From: Plectrocnemia conspersa
Taxonomy: Eukaryota > Arthropoda > Insecta > Trichoptera > Polycentropodidae
Direction: 5' to 3'
DNA length: 64,000 bases
Assembly: GCA_009617715.1 (NCBI GenBank)
Contig: VTFK01000042.1
Span: forward strand, 248,001 to 312,000
Positions 1-10,020 of this stretch are shown in pieces. Each line of letters starts with the position of its first letter. Position 1 is the first letter of the stretch. The notes beneath the pieces were generated by a model. It was not told where the DNA came from, did not search any database, and saw only the letters and a list, made by a program, of their open reading frames with translations. Both the position numbers and the translations under genes were made by a program.

Positions 1-2300
1 AAGGCAAAACAAAATTACTAACCTAGCACTCTTCTGCAGAAAAAATATAGATTGGTGTGTATGGTTTCAAAATCTAATTATACACAATAAACGTTCTAGA
101 ACTTCTTCTCGAGCTTTAAAATCCAGAATATATAATAGTAATTAGACGTTGGATACTTTTCAGTTGTCATATCTGACATATCTTTAATTGGCATATATTC
201 TCCATAAAAAAATAATGGAAATGAAGTAATAATAAGATTCGTCTGGTTATTTTCAGATGCAAAAATCAGTTCATTTTTTAACAGTTTTCTAAACAAAATA
301 GTGGAGTTTTTTATAGACATCTTTTTGTGTCACTAGTATTCACATTTTTATGATAATTTGATATAAATGCAATGTGTTTATTGTAACAGTAAAAAATGGC
401 ATTTTAAAATATTTTTTTTTTAGTAGAGGTGTTGAATTAATAATTAGTGCTTATATACCCGATTCATTTGCACCGAAATTTTATTGTATAAAAAAATCTT
501 TTTGGCTCATTTAACAAAATAGTAACCGCATTTTTCGTGTAAGGAATGTAGGTATTCTTCAGACGGTCGACATATAATACAAGTCGTGAGTGACAGGTAG
601 TTTCATGGCTAGTTTAATTTTTCCACTAATATATACGATATAATTATGTACATTAATTAAAATATACTACATGCATTTGCATACATAATACACAATACCG
701 TTTTATATGAAACGCATTTTAGCATCAGATTATTTTCTATTTACAATAAAATCACAACATCCAGTGAAACTAAATAATGTAAACGACCGTAACGCAATTT
801 CGAGCATTAGCTAATTTTTTATTGCGCTCACATAAAATGTATTATATTCAACAATGTGTTATGTTTTTATTATCCCATTTAACGGTCTGCTGAAGATGAG
901 TCTGTGTTTCACCGACGAAAGTAAACGCCATACGTTCTAAACTTAATGAGAAGGTCATTTTAAATCATGCCCAAAAGCGTGTTTCGAGTGCGTGACACGA
1001 AAATCGATTTGAGGGTAGCTTGCGTAGAAGGTCACTGATTTTTAGCTCATCTAAATAGATAATTTGCGATGCAAAAAGTGCCCGATCAATAAATAAATGC
1101 AATCGCTATATTGAAGGTCTTACTATCGATAAATTTATACATATAAAAAAACGCGTGTAAAAATCATACCTGTTGACATTTAGATGATTAATTAATACAT
1201 TTCACTTTATAAATTAATCGAATATGTAATTTTTCCTTTCAAAAAAAATATTCGAACTACTAAATAATTTTTGTACTATTTAATAAAAAAAAAATACAGT
1301 TAGATATTTTTGAAGATCTTAAGTGTCAATTGTTTAACTTTACAGGATTGTTTATAAAATGTTTAAGTGTATAAAATCGTATGAAACCATCTTATAGTTT
1401 TATATTAACATTTAATATGTATAAAGTGAAAAAGTCATTAGTGGTAGTAAACAAAAAAAGTTTCATTATTAAACATTTTGCAATTTTACTTTAAGTAACA
1501 ATTGGATAGTTATTGTACAAAATATTTAATAATATTTTTATGGTTACTTTCTATGTTATATATGTGAGATTTTCTTATCGTATGCAATTTTTACCTTCAA
1601 ATGAAATTATCTATTAAAAATATTCCATTTATGCTAAAAATTATTATTGTACACAAAACTTATAAATTATTTCTATTGACACAATCACATGAAAGATGTT
1701 CAAAAAATTGAAGTGGGAAATATATGTTGTTGAAATGTCAACCGTTCCGTCAATAGCCCTCTTCAAATCAATCTCAAGGATAAGAAAAAACCGTTAATTA
1801 GATTCTATATTCAAGAGGTTAATTTTCGCATTTTTAGTTTTTTTTTGTTTAATATAACAACAAGCATAAATTCTTAAATATCAAGTGTCTTACCTAAAGA
1901 TAGCCATTATTTATTTTTCTATGAAATTATCCATTTAGTTTAAAATATGTATTTAATATATATTATATGTATAATTCAGCACTATATTAGCAAAATATTT
2001 TATATATGGTTTATTGCCATTTTTGATTATGTATAATATTTACATAAATTGGTAACTGTGACAGAATATTCTTTTGAAATAATCGCTTAATGGCGAAAAT
2101 TCATAATGATTCGGCAGTGTAGCATGCAAAATATAATTATAGGTAAATAAAAGTTAATCTCGGTGTTGTGTTTTTTTATGATATATTTTCATTGCGCGGC
2201 TTAATTATTGTTTTAAAATATTAGTGTCTATAAAAAAAACATATAATATACATGTGTTAAATATATTCATAATCCTATGTTATCATTATCTTTTTTTATT
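1..2300. other. AT-rich non-coding DNA, nothing recognised
   Basis: No coding pattern, transposon terminus or RNA gene was recognised. The stretch 820-1060 is somewhat less AT-rich and carries two AAGGTCA nuclear-receptor-type half-sites (near 952 and 1029). That is too little to call a regulatory element. Confidence 0.5.
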
Positions 2301-2316
2301 TTGGGGTATATTTCAG

Positions 2317-2561
2317 AAGCACTGTCAACGACCAACGTGCCTCTTATCAACGGTCATTTCGACTCATTTCACGCATAGGACGCAATTGGCCTATTGTCTG
2401 AATTACATAATAGTCCCTCTTTCTCTGTTGGGACTGCATCCTTTTCCTCTGAAGTATACGATGTGATGGATGATGACCTTCACAAGCAGAAGTGTGTCGC
2501 TTTGAGTCAAGGCCCACCTCCGATCACGATCGGAACACGAATTGTTGCCAGATTGGCTTAA
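2317..2561 (+). CDS. Candidate coding exon, unknown protein, one in-frame TAG
   Basis: This GC-richer block follows a good splice-acceptor context (pyrimidine-rich tract ending TTTCAG at 2311-2316). With codons starting at 2319 the frame reads 19 residues, including TTNVPLINGHFDSFHA, then TAG at 2376-2378. It then runs 60 more codons to TAA at 2559-2561, including SELHNSPSFSVGTASF, EVYDVMDDDLHKQKC and GPPPITIGTRIVARLA. The composition is balanced, with few Leu/Ile/Asn/Lys runs, unlike the AT-driven open frames elsewhere in the window. The codon character continues across the stop. The sequence CACGCATAG just before GAC could also serve as an alternative acceptor, which would put the TAG in an intron. 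I do not recognise the protein. Alternatives are a pseudogene, a stop-readthrough exon, or chance in a conserved non-coding block. Confidence 0.35.
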
Positions 2562-2650
2562 TTATCTAACAACTCCTGGCCTTGGCTGTTTAGCGTGCTT
2601 ATGCGCTCTGACATATCCACTGCTTGCCATTTCATGCGCTTATGCTTCAT
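2562..2650. other. GC-richer tail after the candidate exon
   Basis: Base composition stays elevated for about 90 bases past the TAA at 2559-2561 and then falls abruptly to AT-rich sequence. It could be 3' UTR of the candidate exon or part of one conserved non-coding block. The minus strand reads MKHKRMKWQAVDMSERIS from an ATG near 2650; this superficially recalls a homeodomain C-terminus but has no WFQN upstream. Confidence 0.3.
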
Positions 2651-2879
2651 GAAGAATAACTACTTTATCTTAAAAAGTAATTATATTTTGGAACACTTTT
2701 ATGTATGGTTGTGATTTTTATAAATAAAAAAGTATAAAAATATGCATTTTAATAGTTAAAAATTTTATTTTTTAATTTTCCAAAATTTATTTTTTTTTTT
2801 TTTTTAGCAAAATATGAAAAAATAATTTTAAATTTAATTTTTATAATTTATTTAAATCAACTATGACACTTTGTATATG

Positions 2880-3830
2880 TTTTGTTGTTATTCAAAGCTG
2901 AGTTTTATACTCTACATAGTAATTGAGATTTTTTTCAAATTGAAGTGAAATTTATAAAATGAAAATCACTTCAAAAAAATTGGTCAGTATTTTTTTATGC
3001 AATGATTATTTTTGTTTAAGAAATGGTTAAGAATATTTTTTATTTAAAAAATGGTTGTGTTTTTTAAGGTTAATTTTTAAATAATATACTTTTAAGGTTA
3101 ACTTTAAAATATACTTATGAAAAATATTTTTTTTAATTATTCTTTTAATTTTCCTTTGACAAAATACTAAATAATCATTTTTAATTTTATTTTTGTAAAA
3201 TATTTTTTCAAATTAGGATATTTTGTTGTCTTTCACTTTATACTTCAATTAAAAAAAATTAAGAAAAAATGTTGATATGGAAATCATCACAATTACTCAT
3301 TCTTGTACTAAATTAAAGAGCACACTTTCTTATGTATTTATACATAATGTTAATGAGAAACTTTTAAGTGTTTTTTTTATTATTTTAAAAAAAGTTGTGT
3401 TTTCTTAGTTAATTTACTAAAAAAAATATATTTTAAACATATAAGTACATTTATTTTCTAATTCGTCTTTTAGCTTTACTCTTACCAAAATTCTATATAA
3501 TTATATTTATGAATTATTTTTATAAACTATTACATTAAGTATTTATTAAGTACTTAAACTCTGAGTTTTTTATTAAAAATTTTAATGATCATTTTTAAAA
3601 AGTGTTTTTTTTGATGAGGAAATCGCTACAAAAAAATCGTCAGTATTTTAATATAAAATTATCACTATTGTAGAGAATTTTTTTAGATGTTGCTTAGAAT
3701 ATTGGGTTGTAAATGAATTTTTAGTGATTTTTTGCTATGGAAATAACAAAAAAAAAATGTTTTTGTATGAAACGTTAATTTTTGAATTGAGTTTACGCAT
3801 ATATTTTTATGCTTTTAATATTTTTTGCAT
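2880..3830. repeat. Degenerate ~340 bp tandem repeat
   Basis: Three diverged units can be aligned by recurring landmarks. TTTGTTGTTATTC (about 2881) matches TTTGTTGTCTTTC (about 3223). GGTTGTGTTTTTTAAGGTTA (about 3052) matches GTTGTGTTTTCTTAGTTA (about 3394) and a GTTAATTTTTGAATT block near 3774. AAATCACTTC...GTCAGTAT (about 2963) matches AAATCGCTAC...GTCAGTAT (about 3622). The spacing is about 320-370 bases. The array is very AT-rich and old, and fades out at both ends (perhaps 2700 and 4100). Confidence 0.55.
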
Positions 3831-4204
3831 ACAAATATCGCGTTTTTAAATCAATATACTAAAGCAAAAATATTAGTAAACATAGATTTTTTTATCTCCT
3901 ATTTTTTTTTAGAAAAAACTAAAATTTAATTTTAGTTAACTAAAATTGATAAATTTATTGTTACTCAAAATGACTAGGATATGTTAGTAAAAAATACTTA
4001 AAATAATACATTTTGTATTCATTCTAAGTTTAACTCATAATATTTATTTTAAATAATGAAGAGAAAGTTTGAAAATCGTTTAAATATTGCTCAATATTTT
4101 TATATAACATGTTCATTCAGTCTTAAAGTATTGGTTCTTTTAGTCTATTTCTTATAAAATTGTGTTTTTTTTTTAAATTGCATTATTGGATATATATATA
4201 CATA

Positions 4205-4444
4205 TAGTAGAACCCCCAATAACACGGTAAATTTGAACAGTGCTATTTGGGTGCGTATAGTTGGAGGTCTAGAGAATACCTATACATTTTTTTTCGACCA
4301 TCGTGACACATTGGGGTAACCTTCTAGGTTACGATTGTCTTAATTTAACTTAAATAAATAAATACGTACGTATGAAGCACACATAAATTAACAGGCACCC
4401 AAATAGCACGTTCTCAATTTACCGTGTTATTCGGGGGCCTATTG
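4205..4444. mobile_element. Tigger/pogo-like MITE with TA duplication
   Basis: The terminal inverted repeats are about 45 bp long. The left end reads TAGTAGAACCCCCAATAACA; the reverse complement of the right end reads CAATAGGCCCCCGAATAACA. Both continue through CGGTAAATT to GTGCTATTTGGGTGC. The element is flanked by TA at 4203-4204 and 4445-4446. The 240 bp length, TA target and (C)AGTAGAACCCC-type terminus fit non-autonomous Tc1/mariner-superfamily elements of the pogo/Tigger type. The interior is AT-rich and has no coding. Confidence 0.8.
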
Positions 4445-6524
4445 TATTTTGCTTGAAAGACTTGTGATAACATAGTTTATATGTAAACTATACACTGATT
4501 CTAAAAATTCAATTAATTTTTAAAGCAAGAAATCATTTTTTTTTAAATAAATAATCAATAGCTTTAAATTAAATTGGTATATTATTATTAAATAATCAAT
4601 TAACAATTACAAGTTTTTTAACAAAGCAGTTACTTTTGTTATAGAACCGATGTTTACAAAGCCATTTAAGCAATACTTCTTTAAAAAATACCATTTATCT
4701 AATTTAAAAAATATAACAGAATCTTATAATTAAACAACTGACTAATTATAAAAAAATACTAGACAAAATTACTTACCCAGTATTTGCATAAATAGTTTTT
4801 TATTATATTATATATTTTATATGTCAAATTTTATCATTATAATAGTATGATAGTAAATAAATAGAAATCAAGGAATAATCATACATTAATATACTACAAC
4901 TAAAATTTTGTAGTATAAATAATTTTATGAACTGTAATGTTATTTGCTAAAAAGTAGCCAGAATAATTTTTAAAGTTGCAGTAAAGAACGTATTTTTGCT
5001 TTTCAATAAACTTACGTTATATTCAGATAATATGCATTACAAAAATTATAATATATATATAAAAAACACTAAGCATTTTCTTATTATAAATTATCATTTT
5101 TACAAGTAATATTAAATTAATTTTAAATTAAATTTACTATTTACTATTATATATAAATATATATTATAGTCAATCACAAAAATAAAGTTAAATATTGCTA
5201 TACTTTAAAAATCCATCGTTTTAATCTAGAGCAGAAAATTTATCTTAATATTTAATGAAATAAAACAATGATAGTAATTTATTTTTACCTTATTTTTTAA
5301 ACAGGAAACTTATTGGGTTTAATTCGATATTTTAAGTATTTCTTATGAAATATATTTTTTTTAATTATTATTATGTCAATAATGCGACGAATCCAATATT
5401 TCTATAAGCGAGACGTAATAAAATTGAGTTAAGTACATTAATATATGTAATCAAAATTTCACACAGTTAAATGTGTGTATTGTCGAATCTTAATAGTGAT
5501 CGCGTTAACTTAACACCGTTACAAACTGTTTAATGATTATGATTTGGATACACGAAACATTGCTGCTGATTTGAATTAGATGAATGTTGATATGAATTCA
5601 TTAACATTTACGTTTTTATTAATTTCATATATTTTTTAATCTAATAAATAGGTTTAAATAATTGGGACATAATATTATAATAATAATTATAATATACGTT
5701 TATTTTAAAAATTTAAATAATATTTATTGTATATATTCATGTATATATTTTACTGTAAAATTGTGTATAAATCGCTGGTACAATCGTTTTTTTGTGATAT
5801 ACAGAGATATACATATACCTGATTTGAATGTGCTACTTATTGAATGAATTCAATACCTCTCTCTTATGTAATAAACTAAAAATCTATTTTTTACTGGACA
5901 TATGCACTTTCAAATGCAATTTCAAAAATCACTTTAATTGCTACACTAATGTGTGAAATATTATAATATATATTACTAAGTAAATAACATCATTATAAAA
6001 TATTCTACATACATATATGATGCTTGAAACATAAAAGTTATGTCGATTTTATTTAATTTATATAATTATTATCTACGATCTCTCGGATGTAGAAATACAA
6101 AATTGTAAACTATTTTTGAGCAACGGCTCTCACTACTGATTAATTGCATAAAACCAAAAAAAGTATAAATTCGAAACACTAAATCTTTCAACGAGTGTAT
6201 GTCTATAATTATTTTCACAGTGCAAATTTATGAAGTACCAGTCGTAAAGCGCACTTAATATTTTACTGCTTTACTCTTTACGGCGTCCGATACTAATCAG
6301 CGAACTAACAGATTTTATTTTGCTTTTGACACGTCACTAAATCACCCGCAGGCGTATCTGGTAGAGAATTGTTGAGAGAACTGCACAAATAAATTAAATT
6401 TTACAGCAGTGCAGTAAATTGATTAACACTGACTTTTGTGCTTTTGACTTTTATTTCCAGGACTGTTTTTGCACGAAAGTCTTTCTTTGTCTTAACATAT
6501 ATCTTTCAAATCTTTATGTTCTTT
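4445..6524. other. AT-rich non-coding DNA with one mild island
   Basis: Mostly low-complexity AT sequence with (TA)n and poly-A/T tracts; no gene is recognised. A GC-richer patch at about 6230-6480 includes an acceptor-like TTTATTTCCAG before GACTG near 6462, but no convincing frame follows it. Confidence 0.5.
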
Positions 6525-7000
6525 TATATTTAAGGTGTATTAAGGTTCTATTGTTCTTATCCCAGTCGTAAAAAATAGCTCCACTTAAGTTGTAGAAATG
6601 AACGATTTTAGTGTGTATAGCAATTAGCTTAAATTTTATAACAATGATGTTTTTAGTAAAGTGAAATGTATGTTATAAAATAATTTATTGTGTTAAAAGA
6701 TTTTCTTATCCAAAATATATTATTACAATTTTTACCAAAAAATTCTGTGAGGTATATCCTTCATTAAATTAAATTAAACTGTATACCCTTTCATATTTAA
6801 GGTATATTAAATTTCTATTGCCATCTTATCCCAGTAGTAAAATTAGCTTTAATTGAGTTGAAGAAATGAAAGATTTTGAGTAAATAAAATATTTGTGGGT
6901 GTATAGAAATTAGCCTTAATTTTATAGCAATGATGTTTTTAATATAATTAATTATAGCCCTTAAAATATTTTGCTATTTTTAACAAAAAATTCTGTTTTT
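6525..7000. repeat. Two-unit ~260 bp tandem duplication
   Basis: Unit 1 (about 6525-6765) and unit 2 (about 6787-7000) share the same order of landmarks. These are TATTTAAGGTGTATTAA / TATTTAAGGTATATTAA; CTTATCCCAGTCGTAAAA / CTTATCCCAGTAGTAAAA; GTTGTAGAAATGAACGATTT / GTTGAAGAAATGAAAGATTT; TAACAATGATGTTTTTAGTA / TAGCAATGATGTTTTTAATA; and both end ACCAAAAAATTCTGT / AACAAAAAATTCTGT. The units are clearly diverged. Function is unknown and there is no coding. Confidence 0.75.
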
Positions 7001-7264
7001 TTTATTTTTAAAATGCATATTTTGACAGTGCCATATTTATAGTATATGTAGTTTTTTTTTTCAACTTTCTCAAAGTACCTAGGCACATGGAGAAAAAACG
7101 TACCACTGGAGACTTACTTCAAATAATTAACATAAAATTATAGTATATTTGATTTAGTTAAATAATAATCTGATCTCTATCGTATTGCATTATTTAGTAG
7201 ATTAATTGCCAGTATGTTTGGGTCTTTTCAAATATAGTTCACATGTATTTTTAATTGTTTCACT

Positions 7265-8116
7265 TAGGCTTAAGCCATGGAGCATCGGTCATCAATCTAA
7301 GGAATTTATTCTGGAATCTCTCGAGAATATTGGTATTAGATATGGAAGTAAAACACTAAATATGAGCTCCTTAAGACTAAACCAGATTTAAGATGTATTA
7401 TAGTATTATTTTGTTTTCCAATGATGAACCTGAATTTGGATTTGTGAGCCAGTACAGTTTGTAAAGTCCAAATATGAATCTTTCATGTCAATATTTTATC
7501 GATATGAAGTCCTTTTGGTATTCATTTTCCGTTAAGGTATATCGGAGGACAAGCATATTTGTTCAGTGTAAATGTAACAAAGACTGATTTAGTTTCATTA
7601 GCTCTGATTCGCCATTTAAAGTGCCAAGCTGGACTCTTAAAAAATGATCTTACAGATGCTATTTTTGAGTCGGTATCAGACGCCATTATTGTAGTATTTT
7701 CTGTAAATGTAACAATTCTTGTTGAGTTCGTCTAAGGAAGATCTATCGTGTGTAATAAATACAGCACCGATTTAAAAAGGCATGATATTTGATACAGTTT
7801 TGTGTTTATTTCTCTGGTCCTTATTTATAAGTATCTATCTTTCAAGTAGTATATTATTAAGGAGATATTGTGTGGAAGCAATCTCTTAATTTTGTATTTT
7901 ATCAAAAGCCTGTATTATATCTAAGAATACGACTGAGCAGTATTTTTTATTTGTATATTTTACTATTGTGAGTGTTTATTTTTAAATTAAAATTTTTAAT
8001 TTGATAAGAGATTCAGATTCTTTATATATTTTTTAAATATTTTTTCTGTAACTAGTAAGATACTTTACGGTCTATAGGAGACAATATCATTTGGTTCTTT
8101 TTCTGGTTTCAGTAAA
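7265..8116 (-). pseudogene. Dead Jockey-clade non-LTR retrotransposon reverse transcriptase
   Basis: Reading the minus strand through stops and frameshifts recovers the Jockey-type RT domain in order. The early region gives LKPEKEPNDIVSYRP, a stop, then SILLVTEKIFKK (7999-8116; family form KPGKPPNDVKSYRPISLLP). The palm motif A region gives KKYCSVVFLDIIQAFDK (about 7895-7963; family YCSAVFLDVSQAFDKV). The later RT region gives KWRIRANETKSVFVTFT and CPPIYLNGK (7522-7638). The thumb end gives NKFLRLMTDAPWL (about 7270-7310; family SKTLRMITNAPWYV). The YADD box and most of the fingers are missing or decayed. At least three stops and several frame changes show it is inactive. No poly(A) tail or 5' end is visible, so this is an internal remnant. 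Confidence 0.85.
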
Positions 8117-8866
8117 ATTTTAATAGTTTAATGGATGTTCATTAATCAGATGTCATTCGTCCACAATTATTTCATCACTTTCTCGCTTATTAGGTCATAT
8201 CTTAGTGTCTTCTACGTATTCATAACTTTTCTATTAAGATTTTTTTTTATATTGTTTTTCCATTTTAAGAAGTGCAACGTTGTAAGTCTTAAATACGTAG
8301 TCAACTTTATATGAGGTTAAAAATTAGTTTACATACGTTCATTTTTGGATTTTTTTAATATTATATTTCACAATTTATTCATCAGAAAGTTTTTGCTTAC
8401 TTAAATAGTATTTTGTCTAGAATGAACATTTTCAATTGTGGAATAACGTAAGTTATGTTGTTGTAACGTTGTTCCACTGTATGACAGCAAGTACCAATGG
8501 ATCATATATAACGTTTGTCAAATACTTATCTACTAATATCAAATTAATTTTATTAGTGGTTTTTTAAAAAGATTTAATAAAAAAAATTGATAAAAAATAT
8601 TTAAAAACAATGAATTAGAAATTAAAAACGTTACATTTTTTTTATATCAAATAATTTTTCATTTGCCGGTAGATATTTTGGCAACTTTAATTTTTTTATA
8701 TATTGAAGAATTTAGTTGCAATTGCAGAATCACTCATATAATGCTATTCAATCAAAATCTCAATTCATACTTACATTATTCGCGTTGCATATTTAATTGT
8801 AAATTTCATTGTCATTATTCTGATCATTTACACGAGTGTCTATCTTAGAAAATGATTTATATATAT
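8117..8866. other. AT-rich spacer between RT remnants
   Basis: No recognisable coding. It may be unrecognisable retroelement sequence or an insertion. A small GC-richer patch lies near 8440-8500. Confidence 0.35.
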
Positions 8867-9085
8867 TTAGTATTTGATCGCCAAAAGCTTCAGCTTTTTT
8901 TCTATCGTCTCTGACTCATTTTCTATTATAAAATCTGATTGAGGAGAGAATTGTTTAGGGTATAGTATTATCTTTGTTACCTTCCAATGCGAGTATTCTG
9001 TAGACTGTAGCAATAAGGCTTTCAAGATATTCTTAGATTGCCTCGTTTTTATATTTGATTTGGCTTTGCTGTGAGATGATTGCAT
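8867..9085 (-). pseudogene. Possible second Jockey-like fragment
   Basis: A 72-codon minus-strand frame contains EYSHWKVTKIILYPKQ. This resembles the pre-RT segment of Jockey-clade proteins (family form YFPSxWKVAQIIxIPKPGK). The residues after PK do not follow the family, and the rest of the frame is not diagnostic. The neighbouring RT remnant retains its own equivalent of this segment, so this would be a separate or duplicated piece. The call is weak. Confidence 0.25.
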
Positions 9086-9734
9086 TGTATAATATGTATT
9101 GTCATTTTTTTGTTTTCAAAAATGGAAGACGCTCTCCATATTGTGTATTTTTATTTAGATAATAAATTGCATTTTCTATATCATCGGGAATTTTCAAAGT
9201 CATTCCAGTCCGTTTTTTAGTTTTATAGAGTTACAGTTTTTTGTTTTTCTATAATTTTACTGTCTCTTATGAATAGTCGGATGAAAGATCATAGCATGAT
9301 CTAGCTCTGCTATATTTAGTTCATAAAGTTCATCGATCTTTAAATTCCTATCAAAGCGATTCTTTTCTTCAATGTTTTAATTAATTCAACAGTCTTTGAT
9401 TTTTACTTTAAAAAAAAGCTGCTTTAACTCACAATACGATTTTGCCATTTCCATAAACAAACAAGATGTCAATGATTTTCAGCAGCAGTTTGCGTTGCCA
9501 AGTAAAAAGATTCGCTTCTATTTTAACCAGCTCGGTATCTTTACTTTTCGAATATCTCTCGTATAATTCGTACACGAGTTAAAATGACTAAACATCAGAT
9601 TTTCTCATCCGCCTCGAGCCGCTTAATGACCTGAGGCCAAATTAAAATTTTGAAAGGATCGACGACAAACGCCCGCATCTCTTCACGTGTTCACACGTAC
9701 GAGTGCGTATGTGTGTCCGTGTGTATTGTCTTAC

Positions 9735-9960
9735 CTAAATTTTTCGCTCGTCAAACCGAAGCAAAAAATTGCGCATTTCTAAGCACACCGTGCGCTTTGA
9801 ATAGCGGACACGTCTGAGGTGGAAAGGTACAAAAAAATCGGCGCTCGAATTCGTTTTTGTTCGAATTGAACTGGTCGTGCGTGAATATTGCGTGCGAATT
9901 AGTCGTGTCGGGGCAACGTCATACGGACACACACACATGCGCTCGCATATTGTGTAGGTA
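9735..9960 (-). other. CpG-rich candidate first exon with consensus splice donor
   Basis: On the minus strand a CpG-rich segment ends in AAATTTAG followed by GTAAGACAAT (exon end at 9735). This is a near-consensus 5' splice site. The GC-richer block extends from about 9440 to 10,020 and contrasts with flanking AT-rich DNA. A 67-codon frame starts with MCVCPYDV and terminates with the TAG that abuts the donor, so the segment is more likely untranslated. A 5' UTR exon or promoter of a gene whose body lies toward lower coordinates, perhaps outside the window, would fit. There is no TATA box. The reading is inferred from composition and donor only. Confidence 0.3.
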
Positions 9961-10020
9961 ATCCCATGTGATTGTATGGGGAAGAGTGGAAAGAGTTGGG
10001 CTGTAAAAAGTGTGTCATTC

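Noticed and set aside
900..1040. Two AAGGTCA nuclear-receptor half-sites.
   Set aside because: About 75 bases apart and not arranged as a recognised response element.
2562..2660. Minus-strand MKHKRMKWQAV, resembling a homeodomain C-terminus.
   Set aside because: No WFQN recognition helix upstream; the frame is closed by a stop just before the Met.
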